A DNA stretch of 6,300 bases from Deltaproteobacteria bacterium (GTDB lineage Bacteria; Desulfobacterota; Desulfobacteria; Desulfobacterales; JAUVKB01): contig JAUVKB010000129.1 in assembly GCA_030596405.1 (NCBI GenBank), positions 1-6,300 on the forward strand, in the 5' to 3' direction. This document shows, piece after piece, positions 1 through 5,890 of this stretch. Made by a program: the position numbers and the translations under genes. Positions within the stretch are counted from its first letter, which is position 1. Each line of letters opens with the position of its first letter. Under the pieces are notes generated by a model. That model did no database searches. It was not told the origin of the DNA and saw only the letters and a list, made by a program, of their open reading frames with translations.

Positions 1-1116
1 CGTTCAATAAAAAATCTTTTAGAGCAACTGGGGCCTTTGGCCGACTACCGGTTCTTAACCATTATGGACTGTTTTTCTTGCGGCAAGGGGGAAGGGGCTG
101 ATGTCTTTTTAAAATTCTATGAGGAAAATGAATTTAACAGACCATGCCGAATCATCAGAGTGGATGAACCCCGTAATGCAGACCATGTGACAGGTGCATT
201 TTACGGGCTGCATAAGACCATGGATGGAGATGTTGGATTTATTTTTGACAGCCTCACAGGCATGCAGGAATTATGGGGAGGAGAAGAACAGATAATAAAA
301 TTTTATTCGCACTCCTGTCCACGACTGTATGAACTGAATACAATCGCTTACTGGATCGTTGAAAAAGGCGCCCATTCCCAACGCCTCAAAGCCCATATAA
401 ATAAAATAGCACAGGTAGCAATAGATCTTTCAATCAAAAGGGGCAGCACTTCTTTGACGGTGGTAAAAGCTGAAAAACGTGATATAAATATACTTAACGA
501 GCCGTTTTATTACTGGAATAAAGGTCTCGATATCACCTTTGATTCTGAAAAACGTTCAGCAACTCGTATTGGCATAGGTGTTTGCCTGAAAGAGCTACGT
601 TTAAAAAAAGGCTTGTCCCAGACCGAACTGGCCAAGTCCGTCGGCGTAACCTCAAGCACCATATCACAAGTGGAAAACAACCAGATATACCCATCATTAC
701 CCGCTCTTTTCAAAATGGCGCAAACCCTTTCAGTTGAAGTGGGTTCTTTTTTCAAGAAGTTGGGAGACAGCCGTAATCGGGTAGTTTTCCCGGCCTCTGA
801 AGCTGTAGATATGCAGTTTCAAAACATACCTAAAGGAAGTGTTTTGGGGAAACTTTTGACTCCATTGGATTTTGAGCCGAAAGCCGAACCTTATATAATC
901 GAAATTCCAGCCGAAACAAATCTCCCCGCCCATTTTTTTATCCATAAAGGAGAGGAAATGGGATATTTATTATCTGGTAACTTGCAGGTAAAATTGGGGA
1001 AAGATGTCCATATGCTTGGAGCCGGTGACGTGGTATACCTGATATCTGAAACGCCCTTTGAATGGAAAAATCCCGGCCCGGATTCGGCAAGACTGCTCTG
1101 GATTAAAGTCAAGTAA
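1..1116 (+). CDS. RecA/KaiC-like ATPase remnant + XRE helix-turn-helix + cupin regulator (5' truncated by window)
   Basis: The reading frame is open from base 1, so the start lies upstream; a TTG at 37 is an internal Leu codon, not a convincing start. Numbering the visible 371 residues from base 1, about 1-170 resemble the second half of a RecA/KaiC (RAD55-like) ATPase core: a Walker-B-like strand GFIFDS at 79-84 and a later conserved block with GAHSQRLKAHINKIAQ. The Walker A loop would lie before the window. Residues about 190-254 are an XRE-type helix-turn-helix (LKELRLKKGLSQTELAKSVG, then SSTISQVENN). Residues about 295-371 are a cupin barrel with the motif HKGEEMGYLLSG, as in small-ligand-sensing XRE-cupin regulators. 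Inference: a cytoplasmic DNA-binding regulator combining an NTPase-like and a ligand-binding module. The ligand and target are unknown; no regulated gene is evident downstream because the next gene is convergent. Domain assignment is good for HTH and cupin, moderate for the ATPase part. Confidence 0.85.
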   Translation, partial: RSIKNLLEQLGPLADYRFLTIMDCFSCGKGEGADVFLKFYEENEFNRPCRIIRVDEPRNADHVTGAFYGLHKTMDGDVGFIFDSLTGMQELWGGEEQIIKFYSHSCPRLYELNTIAYWIVEKGAHSQRLKAHINKIAQVAIDLSIKRGSTSLTVVKAEKRDINILNEPFYYWNKGLDITFDSEKRSATRIGIGVCLKELRLKKGLSQTELAKSVGVTSSTISQVENNQIYPSLPALFKMAQTLSVEVGSFFKKLGDSRNRVVFPASEAVDMQFQNIPKGSVLGKLLTPLDFEPKAEPYIIEIPAETNLPAHFFIHKGEEMGYLLSGNLQVKLGKDVHMLGAGDVVYLISETPFEWKNPGPDSARLLWIKVK

Positions 1117-1133
1117 GCCCGATGATAAAATAT

Positions 1134-1162
1134 AAGGACGAAACATATGTTTGAACGTCCTT
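1134..1162 (-). terminator. Terminator-like hairpin in the convergent gap
   Basis: A 7-bp perfect stem AAGGACG (1134-1140) / CGTCCTT (1156-1162) encloses a 15-nt loop that itself contains the palindrome AAACATATGTTT. Read on the minus strand, the stem is followed by the T-rich stretch TATATTTTAT, so it best fits termination of the glutamate synthase gene, 23 bp after its stop codon. On the plus strand the 3' side is only TTCTTG, a poor U-tract, though it may also slow read-through from the upstream regulator. It is the only clear structure in the 69-bp gap apart from a small AT-rich palindrome at 1174-1190 that overlaps the stop codon. Confidence 0.5.
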
Positions 1163-1185
1163 CTTGAATCAGTCATAAACATCAT

Positions 1186-2838
1186 TTATGAATTGAGTAT
1201 TTTCCTGGCGCTTTCATCGTTGACATCAGTAACGTGCGGTATCCCGGTCTCCTTTGCAGTTTCCCTGTTGCCGGAAAAAATATCCCCGCGGGTAATCTGG
1301 TTAACGGAAAATTTTCTTGCGCCTGCCAAAAGTTGCTGCAGCCCGCATGCAAGTTTGTCGGCCATGGTATAGAAGGCAATAGCGCCATATGGGATATTCT
1401 TCATCTCACTCTTGCCCACCTTTTTCTCTACGTCAAAATATGAGGCGAAGATTTCTTTAGCGCTCTTTCCGACTCTTTCTACTGTTTTGGGCAATTCCGA
1501 CCAGTGACCGTTAACCTCTCCCCTTTTTGCATGATGGAGCGCGCCTTCGATGTTTGAGCCCACAAATCCGGGAATCATAATCGCTCTCCCCATGCAGACG
1601 AGCTTTGTAAAAGGCGCACCCAGTGCAATTGCTTTGAATATATGGTCTTCAAGGGCAAAACCGCCGGCAAAAGACATATCTACAACATCATCTCCTTTGG
1701 CAGCTAATATATTGGCGTAGTCATATGCTTTGGAATGGAGATTAATTGACGGCACTCCCCAGCTCTGCATCATATTCCAGGGGCTCATACCGGTTCCGCC
1801 GCCGGAACCGTCTATTGTAAGCAGATCAAGTTTTGCGTCTGTGGCAAATTTGATTGCCATTGCCAGTTCTTCCATACCATAAGAGCCGGTCTTTAATGTA
1901 ATTCTCTTAAAACCGATACTGCGAAGATATTCAACAGAACTCATAAACTCACTGCGCACCTGCTCCACTGTGTCTATATTTGTGTTGCCAAGACGGCTGT
2001 GACGGGCAAAGGATTTAATGGAGCCTTTTTCAAAAGCCTGCTGTACGTCGGGCAATGTGGGGTCCGGATCGAGCACATACCCGCGTTCCTTAAGGAAAAT
2101 AGCATAATCAAGGGTTCTGACCTGAATTTCCCCGCCGATATTCTTGGCGCCCTGACCCCATTTTAATTCAATGATACACTTGTCGCCATACTTATCCGCA
2201 ACAAATTCCGCCACGCCGTTGCGGGTATCTTCCACATTAAGCTGAACAATTATCGCGCCATAACCGTCATAATAACGGAGATAACCGTCTATGCGCCGCT
2301 CCAGCTCCGGGGAACATTTAATTTTACCCTTGCGGGTATCGCCGGACCCTATTTCAGAACTACGGTCAACCCCGACAACATTTTCACCGATAACAACGGG
2401 AATACCGACTAATGCACCGCCTATTGCAAATGAATCCCAGTACTTCTCGGCGACAAATGTTGAGCCTAGTGCGCCGGTCATCAGCGGCATACGTATTTTG
2501 GTCTTGACTTCCTTGCCGAATTCCGTCTCAAGGCTTACATTCGGGAAGATACAGTCATCAGGATCATTGCTCAGGCCCTCGCTCAGCCCGTGAGCGCCAT
2601 AGGCATATCCCTGAATTCTGAGCGAGTTATAGGATACACCTACATGGGTGGTATTATTAGCGCCTGCCGTCACAATACCGAAGCTTCTCGGGTAGAGCAG
2701 TTTGCGCCCCACAAGGCTGGACAGCCATGTTTCACATTTCCCCTGGCAATCGGCCCGGCACAATGTACACAGGCTCGATTCTGTTGGGTTGCCGCGATTT
2801 GAGGTTCCAAGCACATCATTAGTCTTTGAAAAACGCAT
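1186..2838 (-). CDS. FMN-binding glutamate synthase family protein (archaeal-type GltB-like, stand-alone synthase domain)
   Basis: The 550-residue protein belongs to the glutamate synthase FMN-domain family (Glu_synthase TIM barrel). Visible signatures are KWGQGAKNIGGE at 226-237, matching the KxxQGAKxGxGG loop of GltB, and the glycine-rich phosphate-binding loop TIDGSGGGTGMSPWN at 341-355. The N-terminus has a compact Cys4 motif, C24-x2-C27-x3-C31-x3-C35, plausibly an Fe-S or zinc site. The amidotransferase (glutaminase) domain and GXGXG domain of full-length bacterial GltB are absent. The CxxxxxCxxxxC cluster normally following the barrel is also absent; only C415 lies near there. In full enzymes this domain makes glutamate from 2-oxoglutarate and ammonia; here the ammonia and electron donors are not encoded nearby, so the exact reaction is uncertain. 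The ATG at 2838 is chosen because AAGGAGAAG sits just upstream. The gene appears monocistronic and has a structured leader (see 2881-2968). Confidence 0.93.
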   Translation of the reverse strand: MRFSKTNDVLGTSNRGNPTESSLCTLCRADCQGKCETWLSSLVGRKLLYPRSFGIVTAGANNTTHVGVSYNSLRIQGYAYGAHGLSEGLSNDPDDCIFPNVSLETEFGKEVKTKIRMPLMTGALGSTFVAEKYWDSFAIGGALVGIPVVIGENVVGVDRSSEIGSGDTRKGKIKCSPELERRIDGYLRYYDGYGAIIVQLNVEDTRNGVAEFVADKYGDKCIIELKWGQGAKNIGGEIQVRTLDYAIFLKERGYVLDPDPTLPDVQQAFEKGSIKSFARHSRLGNTNIDTVEQVRSEFMSSVEYLRSIGFKRITLKTGSYGMEELAMAIKFATDAKLDLLTIDGSGGGTGMSPWNMMQSWGVPSINLHSKAYDYANILAAKGDDVVDMSFAGGFALEDHIFKAIALGAPFTKLVCMGRAIMIPGFVGSNIEGALHHAKRGEVNGHWSELPKTVERVGKSAKEIFASYFDVEKKVGKSEMKNIPYGAIAFYTMADKLACGLQQLLAGARKFSVNQITRGDIFSGNRETAKETGIPHVTDVNDESARKILNS

Positions 2839-2843
2839 TTTAA

Positions 2844-2852
2844 CTTCTCCTT
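2844..2852 (-). promoter_or_regulatory. Ribosome binding site of the glutamate synthase gene
   Basis: On the minus strand AAGGAGAAG (core GGAG at 2847-2850) lies 8 nt before the ATG at 2838-2836. This strong Shine-Dalgarno supports the chosen start. It lies downstream of the leader terminator, so it is transcribed only when the terminator is read through. Confidence 0.85.
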
Positions 2853-2880
2853 TTAATTGCCGTAATTATTTTAGTTAAAA

Positions 2881-2919
2881 TAAAAAAACGCCTGCCCTCT
2901 TGTATAGAGGTGCAGACGT
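2881..2919 (-). terminator. Intrinsic terminator (attenuator) inside the glutamate synthase leader
   Basis: On the minus strand the arm ACGTCTGC-A-CCTCT (2919-2906) pairs with AGAGGGCAGGCGT (2900-2888), giving 13 pairs including one G-U and a single bulged A (2911). The loop is ATACA (2905-2901). The stem runs directly into seven T residues (2888-2882) and then ATTTT. This is a textbook Rho-independent terminator. It lies upstream of the gene it faces, between promoter and start codon and about 42 nt before the ATG, so it can only act as a transcription attenuator of the glutamate synthase gene. Its 5' arm overlaps the second ANTAR-like hairpin. Confidence 0.85.
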
Positions 2920-2968
2920 CTTTGTCTCTCCCATACTTAATTTATAAAGTTCAGCACGCCTTTGTGCT
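2914..2968 (-). promoter_or_regulatory. Two-hairpin ANTAR-type antiterminator RNA element
   Basis: On the minus strand two short stems carry six-base loops. P1 is AGCAC (2968-2964), loop AAAGGC (2963-2958), GTGCT (2957-2953). P2 is AGAC (2927-2924), loop AAAGAC (2923-2918), GTCT (2917-2914). Both loops have A at position 1 and G at position 4, the hallmark known for ANTAR-protein RNA targets such as those of EutV and NasR. The linker is 25 nt. The P2 loop end and 3' strand (2919-2914) are part of the 5' arm of the terminator at 2881-2919, so P2 and the terminator cannot form together. Inference: a phosphorylated ANTAR protein binds P1/P2, blocks the terminator and permits glutamate synthase expression. 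P2 has only 4 bp, so it probably needs the protein for stability. Assignment is from loop pattern and architecture, not a covariance search. Confidence 0.72.
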
Positions 2969-3018
2969 ATTTATTACAACTTTAAATTTTATATATATTT
3001 TAGCCATACTTAATTTAT
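2931..3018. repeat. 15-bp perfect direct repeat, copies at 2931-2945 and 3004-3018
   Basis: The sequence CCATACTTAATTTAT occurs twice in the same orientation, 73 bp apart. One copy fills most of the spacer between the -10 and -35 of the minus-strand promoter; the other lies in the linker between leader hairpins P1 and P2. It may be a protein-binding site or the trace of a local duplication. Confidence 0.6.
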
Positions 3019-3026
3019 TTTGTCAA
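2997..3026 (-). promoter_or_regulatory. Sigma-70-type promoter of the glutamate synthase gene
   Basis: On the minus strand a perfect -35 TTGACA (3026-3021) is followed by an 18-bp spacer and the -10 hexamer TAAAAT (3002-2997). The start point would fall near 2990, giving a leader of roughly 150 nt that begins about 20 nt before hairpin P1. No sigma-54 (GG-N10-GC) site was seen, consistent with control at the RNA level rather than by an NtrC-type activator. Confidence 0.65.
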
Positions 3027-3049
3027 ACTTTATTCAACCAGGCTAAAAT
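2997..3049. repeat. 9-bp inverted repeat flanking the glutamate synthase promoter
   Basis: ATTTTAGCC (2997-3005) and GGCTAAAAT (3041-3049) are perfect inverted copies, centred near 3023 within the -35 hexamer; the left arm covers the -10 hexamer. The arms are 44 bp apart. This could be a bipartite operator, but the region is AT-rich and a 9-bp match could arise by chance. Confidence 0.35.
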
Positions 3050-3076
3050 TTGAAAACTTCTGATTCCTAAAAAGTA

Positions 3077-3106
3077 TTGACATAATCTTTTTTAATATTA
3101 AATAAT
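3077..3106 (+). promoter_or_regulatory. lnt: Candidate sigma-70-type promoter for lnt-prfB
   Basis: TTGACA (3077-3082), an 18-bp AT-rich spacer and AATAAT (3101-3106) match the consensus in 11 of 12 positions. Transcription would start near 3113, giving a 5' UTR of about 74 nt before the lnt ATG. It is the best plus-strand match between the divergent genes. AT-rich DNA makes chance -10 matches likely, hence moderate confidence. Confidence 0.5.
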
Positions 3107-3186
3107 TAAAAAATTTTTGTTCCGATAGCCCGGATGCCAAGAGTTTTTTGTAAATTTTTAAAATCTGCGGTTTTTTAGCAGTTTCC

Positions 3187-4767
3187 ATGTATAGGCATAT
3201 ATTGAATACAAACAATATTAACAGACCGAAAATTTTTCCGGCCGTTTTAAGCGGCTTGCTGCTTACATGCTCTTTTCCCAATATCGGAATTTCCTGGTTT
3301 GCCTGGTTTGCCCTTGTCCCCTTATTGATCTGTTTAAGAGATCTACCCCCAAAGCAGAGTTTTTATCTTGGTTTTTTAACCGGATTTATCCATTATCTGA
3401 CACTTGCGTACTGGCTCGCCTATACAATGAAAACTTACGGCCACCTTCCGGCCTATTTATGCGTGCTCATCCTCTTTGCTTTATCCGCCTATCTTGCCCT
3501 TTATGTGGCGGTCTTTTCGGCGGCGGTTGCCCGGCTATGCAAAAAACCTTTGACCTGTCTGTTTATAATACCTTTTTTATGGGTTTGTCTGGAATATATA
3601 CGATCGTTCCTTTTTACCGGGTTTCCCTGGGAATTTATTGGACATTCTCAATTCCGATCGTTGAATATCATACAAATTTCAGATATACTTGGTGTATACG
3701 GCATATCTTTTTTAATTGTATTGTCCAATACAACAATATTTCTTGCATTTTTGTGTTTGGCTCAAAAAAAACGGCAGGGGAGGAAAACTTCAAAAAGTAT
3801 TGCAGCTGCATCAATATTTATTTTTGTTATTATTTTTTGTTTTTACTGGTTTTATGGAAAACGGCAAATAAAATCGGTTGACGAACTATCCGGAAATTCC
3901 GGGTCTGCACATGTTACAATCGTCCAGGGAAATATCGACCAGTCAAAAAAATGGGATCCCCGGTTTCAAGCTGAAACCACGATCAAATACATTAATTTGT
4001 CTCTTTCAGCCAAAGATCATCACTCTGATCTTATTGTATGGCCTGAAACCGCCACTCCTTTTTATTTGATTTATAATACGGAATTGACGCAATCGGTTCA
4101 AAAGGCGATCCAGGATACCGGCACATACTTTTTAATCGGCAGCCCTTCCTTTATTCAAATAAATGGCAATATTGAATACTATAACAGTGCATACCTGATT
4201 GACCCGGAAGGAAATGTCCGTGACAAGTACGATAAGGTTCATCTTGTCCCGTTTGGCGAATATGTTCCCTTTAATAAATGGCTGCCGTTTCTTGGAAAAA
4301 TTGTAGCACAGGTTGGAGATTTCAGATCAGGCATTAAAGGCGATACGATTCAGTGGGGCAGCAACAGACTCGGGGTTCAAATCTGTTTTGAAATAATTTT
4401 TCCGAACCTTTCCAGAGCCATGGTTAAAAACGGTGCGGCATTGCTTGTAAGTATTACTAATGATGCATGGTTTGGAAAAACAGGCGCGCCGTATCAGCAT
4501 TTTTCCATGTCGGTATTCCGGGCAGTAGAGAATAGACGCGCCTTTGTAAGATCGGCAAATACGGGCATAAGCGGATTCGTAGATCCGGTCGGCAGGATTA
4601 TTGCGAAAACAGATCTGTTTCAAGAAGCTGTGATGACCCGTTTTGTCCCTTTAATCGACAAAATTACCTTTTATACCCGTTTCGGTGATATATTTGCAAA
4701 GCTGTGTTTGGTTATTATATTAATAAATATATTACAAACCATTAGAATATATAATAAGGAGGTATAA
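3187..4767 (+). CDS. lnt: Apolipoprotein N-acyltransferase
   Basis: Lnt transfers an acyl chain from phospholipid to the alpha-amino group of the N-terminal diacylglyceryl-cysteine of lipoproteins, the last step of lipoprotein maturation. It acts in the inner membrane with its catalytic domain in the periplasm. The 526-residue length fits the family. The N-terminal part has hydrophobic segments at about 17-50, 57-80, 86-115, 121-140, 160-190 and 205-224. A nitrilase-like domain follows from about 242, with VQGNIDQSKKWDP at 246-258, and a C-terminal anchor lies at about 500-519. The expected catalytic triad is E287 (WPETA), K350 (DKVHLVPFGEYVPF) and C400 (QICFEI). The ATG at 3187 is the first start after an in-frame stop at 3151, but it lacks a Shine-Dalgarno; TTG at 3202, preceded by AGG, is an alternative. 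It is probably co-transcribed with prfB, which follows after 3 bp. Confidence 0.97.
   Translation: MYRHILNTNNINRPKIFPAVLSGLLLTCSFPNIGISWFAWFALVPLLICLRDLPPKQSFYLGFLTGFIHYLTLAYWLAYTMKTYGHLPAYLCVLILFALSAYLALYVAVFSAAVARLCKKPLTCLFIIPFLWVCLEYIRSFLFTGFPWEFIGHSQFRSLNIIQISDILGVYGISFLIVLSNTTIFLAFLCLAQKKRQGRKTSKSIAAASIFIFVIIFCFYWFYGKRQIKSVDELSGNSGSAHVTIVQGNIDQSKKWDPRFQAETTIKYINLSLSAKDHHSDLIVWPETATPFYLIYNTELTQSVQKAIQDTGTYFLIGSPSFIQINGNIEYYNSAYLIDPEGNVRDKYDKVHLVPFGEYVPFNKWLPFLGKIVAQVGDFRSGIKGDTIQWGSNRLGVQICFEIIFPNLSRAMVKNGAALLVSITNDAWFGKTGAPYQHFSMSVFRAVENRRAFVRSANTGISGFVDPVGRIIAKTDLFQEAVMTRFVPLIDKITFYTRFGDIFAKLCLVIILINILQTIRIYNKEV
4755..4763 (+). promoter_or_regulatory. prfB: Ribosome binding site of prfB, inside the 3' end of lnt
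   Basis: TAAGGAGGT is a near-perfect anti-16S match. It encodes the last lnt residues (Lys-Glu-Val) and lies 7 nt before the ATG at 4771. This favours ATG 4771 over the in-frame ATG at 4777 and points to tight lnt-prfB translational linkage. Confidence 0.9.
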
Positions 4768-4770
4768 ACA

Positions 4771-5872
4771 ATGACCATGGAAATTAAGCAGGCCATTAAG
4801 GATTTTTATATAAAACTTGAAGATTTGAAGGGCTATCTTTGACATAGATGCTAAAGAAAAAAGGCTTGATGAAATTGAGGACATGATTGCCGGGAAAAGT
4901 TTCTGGGACAATCCGGAAAATGCCAAACCTGTTTTAAAAGAACGTACATTGCTGTCCGGCCGGGTACAATGTTTTAAAAAGCTTTCCAGCGATCTTGAAG
5001 AAAGTGAAATATTGTTTGAGCTTGCCACTGAGGAGTCTGACAAAGAGGCTCTGGAAGATGTTTCACGGCAGATTCAAGACATTGACCAGAGAATAAAAAA
5101 GTTTTCACTCGACATTATGCTTGATGGTGAAGATGACCGGAACAACGCCATTATTTCAATTAATGCCGGGGCCGGGGGAACCGAAGCTCAGGACTGGGCC
5201 GAAATGCTTTTTAGAATGTATGCAAGGTGGAGCGAGCGGAAAGGTTTTAAGGTCGACATCATCGATTTTCAGCCTGGCGACGAAGCAGGGATCAAAAGCG
5301 TTACTTTTACGGCAAGCGGAGAATATGCATACGGCTACTTGAAAACGGAAAACGGGGTTCATCGTCTGGTCAGGATTTCACCATTTAACGCAAACGGCAA
5401 ACGGCATACATCCTTTGCCTCCGTATTTGTTTATCCTGAAATCGATGATGAAATTGTTATAAAAATCGAGGATAAAGATCTGCGTATTGATGTTTTCAGG
5501 GCCAGCGGCGCAGGCGGGCAGCATGTAAACAAAACAAGCAGCGCGATCCGCATTACACATCTCCCCACAAAAATTGTCGTTCAGTGCCAGCAGGAAAAAT
5601 CCCAGCACAGAAACAGGGAGATGGCGATGAAGGTTTTAAAGGCCCGTCTGCACCAGAGTGAAAAACAAAAACAGGAAGAAAAAAAGCAGGAGATGCACAA
5701 TACAAAGGATGAAATAGCCTGGGGCAATCAGATCAGGTCATATGTTATGCAGCCTTATCAGATGGTCAAGGACCATCGGATAAACATGGAAACAGGAAAC
5801 GTCAACGCTGTTCTTGATGGAGCGCTGGACCCTTTTATCGAAGGCGTGCTTCTGTCGGGAAGCGCCGATTGA
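4771..5872 (+). CDS. prfB: Peptide chain release factor 2, with programmed +1 frameshift
   Basis: RF2 recognises UGA and UAA stop codons in the ribosomal A site and triggers hydrolysis of peptidyl-tRNA. The gene is read as 4771-4839 joined to 4841-5872. Twenty-three codons end at CTT, the in-frame TGA at 4840-4842 is bypassed by a +1 slip, and Asp24 (GAC) continues to the TGA at 5870. The product is 366 aa, against 365 for E. coli RF2. The class-II anticodon-like tripeptide SPF lies at 203-205, proving RF2 rather than RF1. The catalytic GGQ lies at 248-250 in SGAGGQHVNKTSSAIR. The N-terminal part forms a helical coiled coil. A call starting at ATG 4883 would lose the first 37 residues. Regulation is autogenous: scarce RF2 lets the ribosome pause at TGA and slip. 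The gene is likely in an operon with lnt and the HD-domain gene. Confidence 0.97.
4828..4843 (+). promoter_or_regulatory. prfB: RF2 programmed +1 frameshift signal
   Basis: The site reads AAG GGC TAT CTT TGA C. CTT TGA C is the conserved slippery core, where peptidyl-tRNA-Leu slips from CTT to TTT and GAC becomes the next codon. Upstream AAGGG serves as the internal Shine-Dalgarno-like stimulator at the usual three-base spacing region. It is weaker than the AGGGGG of E. coli, since the last base of the run is C. The frame changes from that of 4771 to that of 4841. Confidence 0.95.
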
Positions 5873-5890
5873 GAGCCGGCTAAGATAATA

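Larger units (their letters stand above)
2839..3186. other. 348-bp divergent intergenic regulatory region
   Basis: This AT-rich region separates the minus-strand glutamate synthase gene from plus-strand lnt. From left to right it holds the glutamate synthase RBS, a leader terminator, a two-hairpin ANTAR-like element, the minus-strand promoter, and a plus-strand promoter candidate for lnt. In 3107-3186, the presumed lnt 5' UTR, I see only a weak hairpin (CTGC at 3165-3168 with GCAG at 3178-3181) and no recognisable riboswitch or coding sequence. Confidence 0.8.

Noticed and set aside
1174..1190. Palindrome CATAAA-CATCA-TTTATG overlapping the glutamate synthase stop codon
   Set aside because: Short, AT-only stem with little stability; the nearby 1134-1162 hairpin is a better terminator candidate.
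2291..2802. Plus-strand open frames antisense to the glutamate synthase gene
   Set aside because: They mirror the codon structure of the minus-strand gene, whose motifs are clear; no independent signals.
2881..2968. Leader as a known small-molecule riboswitch (glutamine, T-box, SAM)
   Set aside because: No conserved core of those classes was recognisable and the leader is too short for T-box or SAM classes. The two A1/G4 hexaloops fit the ANTAR type better.
3030..3281. 83-codon minus-strand open frame overlapping the lnt start and the plus-strand promoter
   Set aside because: It has no ribosome binding site, low-complexity AT-driven composition and no recognisable motif. It overlaps the well-supported lnt N-terminus, so it is most likely chance.
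3293..3310. Tandem 9-bp repeat CCTGGTTTG x2 in lnt
   Set aside because: It encodes Trp-Phe-Ala repeated in a membrane segment (WFAWFA), where such composition is common. Two short units are not good evidence of a functional repeat.
3267..3881. 204-codon plus-strand open frame in another frame of lnt
   Set aside because: Lies wholly within lnt, which has full catalytic and membrane signatures. The alternative product has no family features and no SD.
4840..4842. prfB as a pseudogene broken by an in-frame stop
   Set aside because: The stop lies exactly in the conserved CTT-TGA-C frameshift signal of RF2 and the downstream frame gives a full-length protein with SPF and GGQ in place.
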